Shown: piece after piece, positions 1 through 8,892 of the stretch
Numbering within the stretch: position 1 is the stretch's first letter
Layout: the number at the start of each line of letters is the position of its first letter
Source: a virus
Length of the DNA: 20,480 nucleotides
IMG/VR virus record: IMGVR_UViG_3300028920_000309
Location: 1 to 20,480 of that record
Reading direction: 5' to 3' (one strand)
Position numbers and translations under genes: made by a program
The notes under the pieces: generated by a model
What the model was told of the DNA's origin: nothing
Databases searched by the model: none
Seen by the model: the letters and a program-made list of their open reading frames with translations, nothing else

Positions 1-192
1 AACCATTAAATTGATTATTTTTTCATTATTTTTATTAATTAAACAAGTTTGTTCTTTATTTTTATTTTTTAATTGGGTTACATCAGAAGATATCGAACCA
101 TGCCAAATTAATCCCACTACAATAGCAGATAAAATGGCTGGTAATAACGATTTAACCAAATTATTTATATTATATTTTTGATCTTCAGGCAT
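1..192 (-). CDS. Small single-span membrane protein, C-terminus beyond the left edge (holin- or spanin-like candidate)
   Basis: An open frame starts at ATG 192 and runs off the left edge after 64 codons without a stop. The N-terminus (MPEDQKYNINNLVK) is polar. Residues about 15-32 (LLPAILSAIVVGLIWHG) form one hydrophobic segment. The rest is Lys/Asn/Glu-rich and could be helical or coiled coil. This layout, after the tail fibre genes, suits a holin, antiholin or inner-membrane spanin at the start of a lysis cassette. It is equally open to other small membrane proteins, because no family motif is visible and the C-terminus is missing. The Shine-Dalgarno site is weak (GTGG, about 9 bases upstream). 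The gene is preceded by a copy of the TTTTTACTATAT motif at 216-227, which suggests its own promoter. Confidence 0.6.
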   Translation of the reverse strand, partial: MPEDQKYNINNLVKSLLPAILSAIVVGLIWHGSISSDVTQLKNKNKEQTCLINKNNEKIINLMV

Positions 193-215
193 AATTTTAA
201 CCACTATTATCTAAT

Positions 216-227
216 ATATAGTAAAAA
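216..227 (-). promoter_or_regulatory. Candidate late-promoter motif TTTTTACTATAT, copy 3
   Basis: The minus strand reads TTTTTACTATAT directly after the TGA stop of the preceding gene and 23 bases before ATG 192. The identical 12-mer occurs at 10330-10341 and 18726-18737, both in intergenic gaps on the same strand. TACTAT or TATATT could act as a -10 box. No -35 box is shared by the three copies, so a -10-only or phage-specific polymerase signal is possible. The promoter role is inferred. Confidence 0.5.
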
Positions 228-575
228 TCATTCTTCAACTTTGCTAATTGTTAAACATGTGCTAATTTGTTCTTTTGTAGCTTTGATATTTTGATTAATT
301 GTTTCTCTGCCTTGCCTTTTTATTTCTTTAACCAATCTTTCACTTAACCAATTACTTACGTATTCTTCACCTTTTTCAGCTAAATATGCATCAGGCGATT
401 GTGGGTTATCAACAGTTTCAGTCACGCTCCTAACACCAATTTTATTGCCATTATCATCTAATACATCCTCTTCAACTATTTTTGCTACTTCTGTTTTGTA
501 ACCACGATATTTAGCAAGATTAAGTATTTCTTCTTCTGTAAAATTATTTAAATCAATTTCTATTGCATATTTCAT
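228..575 (-). CDS. Small hypothetical phage protein (115 aa)
   Basis: This is a soluble, charged protein with no membrane segment. The N-terminus (MKYAIEIDLNNFTEEEILNLAKYRGYKTE) looks like a short beta strand followed by a helix. A middle part contains DDNGNKIG. The C-terminal half (NPQSPDAYLAEKGEEYVSNWL, then a Lys/Arg-rich stretch) is probably helical. Small proteins of this general build often sit between tail fibre and lysis genes in phages, but I do not recognise a named family and assign no function. The start ATG at 575 is well supported: AGGAG lies about 8 bases upstream and overlaps the TAG stop of the preceding gene (TAGGAG), which implies coupled translation. Confidence 0.75.
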   Translation of the reverse strand: MKYAIEIDLNNFTEEEILNLAKYRGYKTEVAKIVEEDVLDDNGNKIGVRSVTETVDNPQSPDAYLAEKGEEYVSNWLSERLVKEIKRQGRETINQNIKATKEQISTCLTISKVEE

Positions 576-585
576 TTTAATTCTC

Positions 586-1044
586 CTATTTCGCTAATTC
601 ACCATACTCAAAAATACATCTTAACATTTCTTTATTTTCAAATTTATAAACTTCTATATCATGATTACATTGTTTATATCTATCAACTTTAGCATAATCA
701 CAAATTTCATTAAAATTATTATTCCAAAAAAATCCACCAAATAATCTTATACCAAAATAGCGAATGTTTTTAAAAATAGCATTTGTTAATCTCCTATAAA
801 TTAAATCACTTTCTTCTCTACTAAAATGTCTTGTTAAAAATATTTTGCGATTAACATCATAAATAAAAAACCCACGTTGTAAGCCATAAAGATAATCATG
901 TACACAAGAAGCTAATCTACAAGTATCAAAAACACCAGTATCACCATCATATAAAAAAAATCTTGGTATATACAATAATTCGTAATCATTAATCTTTATA
1001 TAATAATCTTCTTTTGTAATATATTTGTAATTTCTTGTATTCAT
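586..1044 (-). CDS. DUF1353-like phage protein (152 aa)
   Basis: The best start is ATG 1044, giving MNTRNYKYITKEDYY, with GAGGTAAGG just upstream. A longer reading from TTG at 1089 would overlap the fibre gene and has no good ribosome site. The protein resembles DUF1353, a family common near phage tail and lysis genes. It has an IPRFF segment, then DTCRLASCVHDYLYG, which matches the family's Ser- and His-Asp-containing core. It then has an acidic helix (REESDLIYRRLTNAIF) and an aromatic/Gly C-terminal helix (IRYFGIRLFGGFFW). The usual family pattern is GF-tD-aSvP, HDyLy, then aD-lF-ea; the match is partial, since the first motif is poorly kept. The biochemical role of DUF1353 is not established. 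The gene lies 14 bases downstream of the fibre gene, in the same operon. Confidence 0.7.
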   Translation of the reverse strand: MNTRNYKYITKEDYYIKINDYELLYIPRFFLYDGDTGVFDTCRLASCVHDYLYGLQRGFFIYDVNRKIFLTRHFSREESDLIYRRLTNAIFKNIRYFGIRLFGGFFWNNNFNEICDYAKVDRYKQCNHDIEVYKFENKEMLRCIFEYGELAK

Positions 1045-1058
1045 AATCCTTACCTCAA

Positions 1059-4000
1059 TTACCAAGTATTTAAAGCAGCACGTTTCCAAGTATCAGTGCC
1101 AACAGCAACATAAATATAATCACTATCCCAAGCAATTTGTCCAGTTATACCAGTAGCAGAAGCGTTAGCAGGTGTTTTTGTATCTTGTATGATTATAGAA
1201 TCACTATCAATATCTAATTTTGCAGAAGGTGAATCAGTGCCTATACCTACATTACCACCTAAGAATGCAAAACTTCTACTAGATGTGGTAAATTCAAATA
1301 CATTATTTACCCCATCATAGCCCAAATCTAGTGTATTGCCTGCATCTGCTGTTGTTTCTAGTCGCAAAAATTCATCATTTGCATCTACAATATGTAATTT
1401 GTAATCAGGGTCATTAGTACCTATACCTACATCACCATCTGTGTCAATAACTAATCTATCAGTATCTAAATCTTCACTGTCGCTTATAACATAACTACCA
1501 TCACAATCAACACCAGCACTAAAAGCATTAATACAGTTACGTGCTATATGATAAGCATCTACATCACTACAAGTTTCCATTAAGCTTGCAACAGGGTTAG
1601 TAGTATCAAGAACATGCAAATTATACTCTGCATCATTAGTACCTATACCTACAGCAGCAGCATTAATATACAAATCACCAGCACCAGCATCAGCACTTAA
1701 TTCTAAATAATTACCGCTATTATTATGTTGAATAAAACTACTATTTGTATTAGTTGTATCACGCATTATTATGGCAGCACCAGCACCACTAGGCGTACCA
1801 AAATCAATATAACCCTTATGTACGCCATTACCATCATATAATTTGCTACGTAATATACCCTTTTCCGATGCATAAGTGGTTAAATCATACCCACCAGCAT
1901 ATATATTACGTAACAAATAAAAATTATCACGATCATCAAGGCAAGTACCACCCATACCATGCAAAACTAAAGTATCATCTGTAACATTTAATTTAACTTC
2001 ACCAAGGCTGTTATCACTACAATAAGTGCAATCTAAAAATGATATTCCAGGTCCAATCGCGCCAGGTGTTGTTACCCTTATATAACCTAAAGTTGTTCCA
2101 CTATTTGTTAATCTTGCCCCAAATCTACCATTATTAGTACTAGGGTCGTCAAAATCTTGATCCCAATCACCAATATAAACATTTTTATCAATATCTACAA
2201 CACCATCAGTATCAATAACTAATCTTTCAGTGCCTAAATCAACACCATCAGATATAACAAAATTACCAGTAGTATCAGCAACTCCAACACTCCATTCATT
2301 AACACAATTTTTTAAATCAAAATAAATATTATAATCATCATCAGATTCCATTTTTAATTTTACATCATCACTACCATCAAAAATATGTAATAATTCATCA
2401 GGGTCATTAGTACCTATACCTAACCTACCACCATTATTGATATAATTATCTCCTCCAAATTCAGAACTTAATTGTGTTGTTATATTTTCGTCTTTATCTA
2501 AAAGTCGCCAAGTTATACCATCATCATCATCATTATAAGCTCGTAAGATATTATTTCCAGCAGAATTTTTAATTGTTAATGCCTGCCCATCTCCATCAGC
2601 TTGTATATCTAAAATCGAATCAGGTGAAGCAGTACCTATACCCAAATCATTACTGATAAAAGAAGCACCATTACTAAATAATCTTATTTTATTAGTTCCA
2701 GCAGAATCTTTAATCTCAAGCATTCCATCCCCACCTTCATCATTCAAATTAACAATCTCTTGATCAGATGAATTTTGTAAAGATATCCCAACATCATCAG
2801 CTACAGATTTAACATTTAGTGATCCATTACCGCTAGTAGTACATACATTTAAATCCCCACCCGTAAAAACAAAACCACCAGTGCAGGTACAATGTATAGC
2901 ATTACTACCATCAAAATTAATACTATAATCTTCGTCGTCCCCAAATAAAGCTTCTCCACTATCGCCAATATTTAAATCATTACCAACACTTATATCGCCA
3001 TCGTTAACAATATCACCTTCAACATTTAAGCATGAATTTGTAGCTATTGTAACAACACCTTCGCCACTACCAATATCAATATTACAATCATCATAGCCAA
3101 CTAAAAGATTTTGTCCACTATTGTTTAAAGCAAAGCAGCCAGTACCATTTTGTGTTAAAGTCGTAGAAGTCCCACCAAAACCACCACCATTAATAGATAA
3201 AATACCATTAGGGTTGCCAGTTACACTTAAAGTTTGTGAAGAAGAATTACTATTGCCTAAAGCTTCAACTGCAATACCATTTATATATTTAGTTATTGTT
3301 GAAGTAGTAGTTATACCAACACCATTAGAAGCACCATCACCAGATACCAAACAAGTACCCTCTATCTCAATAGGCCCTTGGCTACATATTTTTATATCAC
3401 AAGATAAAAAATCTACATTTTCTGAAGTTACAAAATATTCATTGGCACAAACTCTATTACAAATTGCAAAACGATCATATAAGCAGTATACTTTTTCACT
3501 ATCACCTACACTATAGCAACCACAACAATCCGTATCACTAGTAGCAACAACATCCCTAAAATCACTTATAGTTAACGTTCCACCAACATTACTAGCCAAA
3601 GTTGTATTAGTTTGATCAATTTTAAAATCATCATTGTTACAAACTAATCTATACTCGCAAGCTTGTAACCCACACGCAATACTAGCACCACCACAAGCCA
3701 CACACATTGCACCACTACAAGCATCACCTACACTAATATCAAAGCAACCATCTACAATTAACTTATCTTCTACATATAAGTCATTACCAATATAAGATGC
3801 ACCACCATTAATACAATCTTTGTTACGATCATACATTACACTTTTTGTACAGCTCATAGGGTTGCCCAAAAGCATTAATTGATATATCGGTAAAGCAGCA
3901 CCACCATCAGGCACATAACCATCAACTCGTGCTCCACCATGATCGTCCCAGTGTGATTGTGATTCAAAATTTCCGCAATTTCCAAGCTCGTGATGTGTTT

Positions 4001-5579
4001 CGCTAGGCATGCAGTCCCAATTAACAGATATAAAACTATCATCTACATCAGGGTCATAACAGCCACTAGTACTAATACAAATACCATCACTAGCACACAA
4101 AACACAACTATCAACATTACTAACAGCATTGGCAAATTCGTTAATTGTAGCATATTTTAAAATTGGTTTCTCATCTAAAAAAGCACGCATTAAAACTTTA
4201 TCATTATCACAATCAATATTATAACCAACATCAGGTTCAGCAAAGCCATAAAGTGATAAAAAGTTCAAACCAGATTCGGTATTTCGGCTAAATTCTAAAC
4301 TGATAGGGTTATGGCAATTATCAACACAATGGGTAGGGTTATCGCCACTTGCACAAATTGTTAAATCTTTATCTACATTAATATATTCGATATGATTAGT
4401 ACAAGTAACACAATCTGAATGGTTAGATACAACAAGCGAATATGAATCAGAAGGTGAAGCATCAAAATTATATAATTGTAAAACTTTCTCATTATCACAA
4501 TTTAAATGATCATTAACACCAGTATCACGTATTTCTAAAGAACGGCTAAAACAATCTTCGTTACAATAGCAATAATCAGCATCAACACTTGCCCATTTTA
4601 ATTCACCACTTACTTCACAATCACTACCATATTCACAATTCGTATCTAAATATGGTATACCTTTGCTACTTTCAGGCATTAATTCTACATTTTTTAGTTG
4701 TGTTATATCTTTATTACTAGCTTCATAACTATCATTATTCATATGTGCTAATGTTTTTCTTTGCGTACTATCGTTATCAAATGTAGCAGTAAAAGTTGGT
4801 ATTTTATTATCAGAATCAATATCACTTATAATATATGTAGCTTTTTCATCATCTAAAAATTCGCCATCTAATTTAATATCGCCAGTATGTAATGTTTTAA
4901 TTTCAGCAACATCACCATCTTCATAAATAAATACTTCTGCAATAGCTTTACATGTTTTGTTAATATATCTTATTTGATTACTTTCATCATCATTACCATC
5001 AGCAACACCTAAACCAGCAAGTTCTTTACAGTTAGTTATATATACAAAACCATAATTTAAATTACCATAAGTAGCACCAAAAGTATCAGTACCATTATAA
5101 TTACAAGCCCCAACACAAATATAAATTGGCCTTTTTCCATAAATAGCAGTAGTATAAGTAGGTGAAGTTATTACAGCAGGTACAGTATCATTATCAGTAT
5201 ATTTAGTAACAGGTATATCAATTAAAATATAAGGCGATATCTTATAATAATTTTGTAAAGTAGTATCATAATCGTAACCATAATCAGCAGAATTAGTATA
5301 CGCATCAGTAATATCATTATCACCAGTGTAAGGTATAGTTAATTTTTTACCATTTAATACAAATTCACCAACATTAATACCAATAATAGTTCGATTAATA
5401 GATTGTACAGCCCATTTTAAATCTTCTGCAAAATCTTTATTAGCAACTGATATTCCACTTATTTTATCAATGCTATCATCAGATATTTCGTTACCAATAG
5501 TATTTAAACGCTCAATTATACCATTATAAGTATTTATTTTTAACTTTTGATCAGTTATTTTTGCTTTATCTAAACTCAT
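1059..5579 (-). CDS. Large Cys-rich tail fibre / receptor-binding protein with xGIGT repeats
   Basis: This 1506-residue protein is the last large tail gene, in the usual place for a side or central tail fibre that binds the host surface. Residues 1-60 look helical and may anchor or trimerise the fibre. Much of residues 150-900 is Asp/Asn/Gly/Cys-rich beta-type sequence. The last third holds five xGIGT units (about residues 979, 1053, 1310, 1384 and 1444), mostly followed by (D/S)P and LxI; such units are typical of phage fibre shafts. The C-terminus (TGQIAWDSDYIYVAVGTDTW) is of a kind common in marine phage structural proteins. No S74 intramolecular chaperone follows. By hand count there are about 53 Cys, many as CxxC or paired Cys between residues 300 and 750, which is odd for a fibre. 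ATG 5579 has AAGGAT upstream and lies just after the previous stop. Confidence 0.85.
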   Translation of the reverse strand: MSLDKAKITDQKLKINTYNGIIERLNTIGNEISDDSIDKISGISVANKDFAEDLKWAVQSINRTIIGINVGEFVLNGKKLTIPYTGDNDITDAYTNSADYGYDYDTTLQNYYKISPYILIDIPVTKYTDNDTVPAVITSPTYTTAIYGKRPIYICVGACNYNGTDTFGATYGNLNYGFVYITNCKELAGLGVADGNDDESNQIRYINKTCKAIAEVFIYEDGDVAEIKTLHTGDIKLDGEFLDDEKATYIISDIDSDNKIPTFTATFDNDSTQRKTLAHMNNDSYEASNKDITQLKNVELMPESSKGIPYLDTNCEYGSDCEVSGELKWASVDADYCYCNEDCFSRSLEIRDTGVNDHLNCDNEKVLQLYNFDASPSDSYSLVVSNHSDCVTCTNHIEYINVDKDLTICASGDNPTHCVDNCHNPISLEFSRNTESGLNFLSLYGFAEPDVGYNIDCDNDKVLMRAFLDEKPILKYATINEFANAVSNVDSCVLCASDGICISTSGCYDPDVDDSFISVNWDCMPSETHHELGNCGNFESQSHWDDHGGARVDGYVPDGGAALPIYQLMLLGNPMSCTKSVMYDRNKDCINGGASYIGNDLYVEDKLIVDGCFDISVGDACSGAMCVACGGASIACGLQACEYRLVCNNDDFKIDQTNTTLASNVGGTLTISDFRDVVATSDTDCCGCYSVGDSEKVYCLYDRFAICNRVCANEYFVTSENVDFLSCDIKICSQGPIEIEGTCLVSGDGASNGVGITTTSTITKYINGIAVEALGNSNSSSQTLSVTGNPNGILSINGGGFGGTSTTLTQNGTGCFALNNSGQNLLVGYDDCNIDIGSGEGVVTIATNSCLNVEGDIVNDGDISVGNDLNIGDSGEALFGDDEDYSINFDGSNAIHCTCTGGFVFTGGDLNVCTTSGNGSLNVKSVADDVGISLQNSSDQEIVNLNDEGGDGMLEIKDSAGTNKIRLFSNGASFISNDLGIGTASPDSILDIQADGDGQALTIKNSAGNNILRAYNDDDDGITWRLLDKDENITTQLSSEFGGDNYINNGGRLGIGTNDPDELLHIFDGSDDVKLKMESDDDYNIYFDLKNCVNEWSVGVADTTGNFVISDGVDLGTERLVIDTDGVVDIDKNVYIGDWDQDFDDPSTNNGRFGARLTNSGTTLGYIRVTTPGAIGPGISFLDCTYCSDNSLGEVKLNVTDDTLVLHGMGGTCLDDRDNFYLLRNIYAGGYDLTTYASEKGILRSKLYDGNGVHKGYIDFGTPSGAGAAIIMRDTTNTNSSFIQHNNSGNYLELSADAGAGDLYINAAAVGIGTNDAEYNLHVLDTTNPVASLMETCSDVDAYHIARNCINAFSAGVDCDGSYVISDSEDLDTDRLVIDTDGDVGIGTNDPDYKLHIVDANDEFLRLETTADAGNTLDLGYDGVNNVFEFTTSSRSFAFLGGNVGIGTDSPSAKLDIDSDSIIIQDTKTPANASATGITGQIAWDSDYIYVAVGTDTWKRAALNTW

Positions 5580-5588
5580 AATTAATCC

Positions 5589-6557
5589 TTAAGGTTCTAA
5601 TTCTGCGCCACTATAATCACGATCTAAAAATCTAATAAAAGCATCTTCATAAGTATCAACATCTTCTTCGCAATAGGGATATAAAAATGGTTCGGTTACT
5701 AATTGTGTAGAACTACCACCTTGCCCACCTTCACATTGAACAGGTATTTGCCAACCAGCAGCACTACTTCCAATAGGCGCTAACAAATATTGCCAATCAT
5801 TTCTAACAATATCTTCACTTCTAGTTGCATTTTTATCATTAATCTTACGCCAATTAAAAACAACATTAAAAATATATTTACCTAAAGAATTTTTACCACC
5901 ATCTTCCAATACACCACCTAAAACCTGCCCTTGTTCAAAAAAGATACCATCATATTCATCAATAATATAAAAAGAATCAACATTTAATTTGCCAGCAATA
6001 GCATTATAATCTTCTGTAAAAGTATCAAGATTAACCAAACTAACTATCTTACGTAATTTAAATGTACCAGTTTGAACAACCTTAGATATTCTTTGTTGTA
6101 CTCTTGTTTTAGCAGTATCAACACTAGTAGGTGCAGTTCCAGCTTCGTAAGTTATAGTATTAGCATATCTCCAATTTAAGGGCTTATCCATAGATACCAC
6201 AGATAAAGCAGAACTAAAACTATGATATTCATTATTTTCTACAACATTATCTTCAGAATTAAAACTACAAATATATTTATAACCTTCAGTACCATCACCA
6301 TTCTTTTTAAAATATGGTATTTGCTTTACTTCTGTACAAATAATTTTAGTGTAAGAAGCAGCATTAGCATTAGCAACATTATAAGTATTTAATTCTTGTA
6401 ATTGATCACCAGGTTTAGGTAAAGAACTAATTCCACCACTAACATTAGGTTCTTCCAAAAATGCTAAAGTTGCTCTACCCTTCGCATTAGAATATTCACC
6501 AAAATTACCTTCTGTTATTGATACGCTTAACTCATCTCTTAATAAATTATATGCCAT
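5589..6557 (-). CDS. Unrecognised tail / baseplate protein (322 aa)
   Basis: The protein is soluble, beta-rich and aromatic, with no signal peptide and no membrane span. It lies directly after the tape measure gene and before the fibre gene. In siphoviruses this is where distal tail, tail hub or tail-tip proteins are encoded, so a tail-tip role is inferred from position alone. Visible landmarks are MAYNLLRDELSVSITEGNFG at the start, a central segment MDKPLNWRYANTITYEAG, a basic helix TRVQQRISKVVQ, and FNVVFNWRKINDK followed by NDWQYLLAPIG near residue 250. The C-terminus is acidic and aromatic. I do not recognise the family. ATG 6557 has a strong AGGAG site 7 bases upstream. The gene ends 9 bases before the fibre gene starts. 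Confidence 0.75.
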   Translation of the reverse strand: MAYNLLRDELSVSITEGNFGEYSNAKGRATLAFLEEPNVSGGISSLPKPGDQLQELNTYNVANANAASYTKIICTEVKQIPYFKKNGDGTEGYKYICSFNSEDNVVENNEYHSFSSALSVVSMDKPLNWRYANTITYEAGTAPTSVDTAKTRVQQRISKVVQTGTFKLRKIVSLVNLDTFTEDYNAIAGKLNVDSFYIIDEYDGIFFEQGQVLGGVLEDGGKNSLGKYIFNVVFNWRKINDKNATRSEDIVRNDWQYLLAPIGSSAAGWQIPVQCEGGQGGSSTQLVTEPFLYPYCEEDVDTYEDAFIRFLDRDYSGAELEP

Positions 6558-6581
6558 TTTATTCTCCTATACAAAATTGTT

Positions 6582-8891
6582 CTATGCAAAAAGTTGTTTT
6601 TCTCTTGTTAATTGCACTAAAGTTTGTAGATTATCAGAATCAGTACGTGTAAAACCAGCTTGATCAGATGTGTTTATAGGTCTGTTTGTTTTATCTTTAA
6701 ACCCAAACACATCAGCCCAAAAATCTTCAATATATTTAATTTCTTCCATAACTGTTTCAAAATCTCTTTGCATTGGTCTAAAAAGTTTATGCATAAAATT
6801 TGATAATTGGTTGCCACTACTTAAATATGTTTTTCCACCAAGTCCAGATGTTGTTTGTCTAGTAAGTTTATGTATAAAATTTGATAATTGGTTGCCACTA
6901 CTTAAATATGTTTTTTCACCAAAGCCAGGTATATCAAGTCTAACCTGTCCAGATGTTGTTGGTTTAAATTTTTTAGTAATCTTTTTTGCTTCTTCTTCTT
7001 TATTTGTAGGGTCTGCTATTATTTTTGTTGCTAATTTTTGTGCGTTATTAAGAATAGATAAAATATTATTTGCAATTGAAGCTGTAATTTGCCTTGTTTT
7101 TTCTAATTCTTCATTCACTTTTTCAAATGGGTCTTTTAAATCAATTTCGTTGCCAAATACATTAGCCATAGTTTCTAAAAATCGTAACTGTGCTTCATAT
7201 AACGCAACAGTAGCATTATCTTTACCACTTTTTAAAAGCCTATCACGTTCTTTTTTTATCATTTTGTATTGTTCTATAAAAGCCCTACCAAGTACTGTTC
7301 CATCTTTTTCAGTATCTTCAAAACCTAATACTTTTTTAAACCATTTTGGGAATTTAGCAAGTAAATTATATACTTTTCTAATCGCCCAAATTACAGAAGC
7401 CAAACCTAAATTAAGAATATCAAGTATAGGCTTAACTAAATTGTTTTTAAGAAGTTGTGCTAATCCTGCTAATGGTTTTACAATTAAAAGTTCTATTATT
7501 TGCGCTACCTGTCTAAAACCATAAAGTATACCACCAATATCAAAAACATCAAAGATCTTACCAATACCTGCACCCATATTTTTTAATGTACCAACTAAAC
7601 CACGCCATGCATTGTTAATAGATGTAGCAGTCCTAAACATATCACCTTCAGCATCAGCAGTACGTTCCATCAATAAAGCAGCCCTAGCCCATATCTTTTG
7701 CCTAACCGTTAATGATTTTTCACTTTTAACACCAAACTTTTCCATAGCCTTTGCATTTACTTCTGCTTGGCTCATACTGGCACCTAAACTTTGTGCGGCC
7801 CTACCTCCACGAACCAGTGCAGATGTCATAAGTCGCGTCACATCAGCTACTTCTAAATTTCGTAGTGATGCAATATCTAATGCCCTTTGTGCTAAACTAC
7901 CAAGCCCTGCACCTTTTTCATCAATAACTGTTTCTAATGTCATAGTTGTAGCTTGTTTACGTCCGAAGAATGGTGCTAATGCGTTTTGAATATCATTTAT
8001 AGTTGCACGTGCGTCTTTATCAGCTAAACCATATGAACTTTTAATTCTATCAACAAAATTTTCAGCCTTACCAGCAAATTTTCTAAATAGCATATCTGTT
8101 TTATTAATTTCTTCAACTAAGTTACCCCAAGCCCTAGCACCTAAAACACCAATAATACCAAATAAAATTAATAACTTACCTCTAGCTGTTGTAAAAAACT
8201 TCATAAAAGAAGATAAAATACTGCCAAAAACTTTATTACCAACAAAACCAATTTTTTCAAATAATTGTGTTAATCTACCTAAGCGTCCCTTTGCACCAAG
8301 TTTATTAAAATTAAACAATTTTGTAATATCAATAAGATTACCTCTTGTTGATATCATTGATTCAAAAAATTCTTTACCTAATTCTTTTCTAATATTGCCA
8401 AATTCTTTTCCAATATTCTTTATAGATGAAGAAAATGTCCCCTCCGACCTTTGAAAATTTTCTTTAATACCCCTAAAAAGTTCTTTAAAATTAAATCTTG
8501 CTGTACTACCTTTTTCAAAAAATCTTTTTAAATCAAACTTAAGACCATCAGTACTAAAAGCTCTTTTAAGATTTTCTTTAATTTTATCAAACTTAGGCAT
8601 ACTTTGTTTTAAAATTCCATTAAAAATATCTTTACCAAAATTAGCACCAATACCAGAACCAACACCACTAAACAAAGCCATTAAAGCATATCTAAAATTA
8701 CCAGTAAAAGCACTAGCAGCAGCAGCACCCCAATTACCAAACCTGCCAGAATTACCAAAAGTATTAACAAGTGTATGATTAATAGATTTGCCTAAACCTT
8801 TATTAATCATAGAATTCATACTTTTTAAAGAAGCAGTATTTAATTTCAAAACTACTTCAACGTATACCCTTTCTATTACATCACCAGCCAT
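6582..8891 (-). CDS. Tail tape measure protein (769 aa)
   Basis: The tape measure protein sets tail length and is ejected with the DNA. It is identified by size, by position directly after the frameshifted chaperone pair, and by composition. Helical, Lys/Phe-rich segments cover about residues 95-235 (repeated KFDLKRFF, FNFKELF and similar). A hydrophobic span follows at about 240-255 (LLILFGIIGVLGARAWG). Ala-rich helices run from 290 to 420, and amphipathic or hydrophobic helices (IIELLIVKPLAGLAQLL) lie at about 455-520. By the usual rule of about 0.15 nm per residue, the tail would be about 115 nm. No lysozyme or peptidase domain is visible. Residues near 660-720 carry a 27-residue tandem duplication. 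ATG 8891 follows the previous stop by one base (TAAAATG), with AAAGG upstream. Confidence 0.9.
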   Translation of the reverse strand: MAGDVIERVYVEVVLKLNTASLKSMNSMINKGLGKSINHTLVNTFGNSGRFGNWGAAAASAFTGNFRYALMALFSGVGSGIGANFGKDIFNGILKQSMPKFDKIKENLKRAFSTDGLKFDLKRFFEKGSTARFNFKELFRGIKENFQRSEGTFSSSIKNIGKEFGNIRKELGKEFFESMISTRGNLIDITKLFNFNKLGAKGRLGRLTQLFEKIGFVGNKVFGSILSSFMKFFTTARGKLLILFGIIGVLGARAWGNLVEEINKTDMLFRKFAGKAENFVDRIKSSYGLADKDARATINDIQNALAPFFGRKQATTMTLETVIDEKGAGLGSLAQRALDIASLRNLEVADVTRLMTSALVRGGRAAQSLGASMSQAEVNAKAMEKFGVKSEKSLTVRQKIWARAALLMERTADAEGDMFRTATSINNAWRGLVGTLKNMGAGIGKIFDVFDIGGILYGFRQVAQIIELLIVKPLAGLAQLLKNNLVKPILDILNLGLASVIWAIRKVYNLLAKFPKWFKKVLGFEDTEKDGTVLGRAFIEQYKMIKKERDRLLKSGKDNATVALYEAQLRFLETMANVFGNEIDLKDPFEKVNEELEKTRQITASIANNILSILNNAQKLATKIIADPTNKEEEAKKITKKFKPTTSGQVRLDIPGFGEKTYLSSGNQLSNFIHKLTRQTTSGLGGKTYLSSGNQLSNFMHKLFRPMQRDFETVMEEIKYIEDFWADVFGFKDKTNRPINTSDQAGFTRTDSDNLQTLVQLTREKQLFA
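6784..6915 (-). repeat. 81-base tandem duplication inside the tape measure gene
   Basis: The sequence coding for KTYLSSGNQLSNFIHKL is repeated as KTYLSSGNQLSNFMHKL, with an offset of 81 bases (27 residues) on the DNA. The copies begin at about 6784 and 6865 and are almost identical. The flanking TTSG motif is also duplicated (near 6844 and 6948). The unit is in frame and the near identity suggests a recent event. Confidence 0.85.
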
Positions 8892-8892
8892 T

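Noticed and set aside
1045-1089. TTG-started N-terminal extension of the DUF1353-like gene
   Set aside because: It would overlap the fibre gene and lacks a ribosome site, whereas ATG 1044 has GAGGTAAGG just upstream.
3121-3516. Plus-strand open frame opposite the tail fibre gene
   Set aside because: Antisense shadow of the fibre gene, with no recognisable domain and no promoter or ribosome site.
1059-5579. Diversity-generating retroelement target in the tail fibre
   Set aside because: No reverse transcriptase, template repeat or adenine-biased variable region was seen in the window.
6670-7524. Long plus-strand open frame opposite the tape measure gene
   Set aside because: It lies wholly antisense to a well-supported gene, has no good ribosome site, and its translation mirrors the opposite strand's composition.
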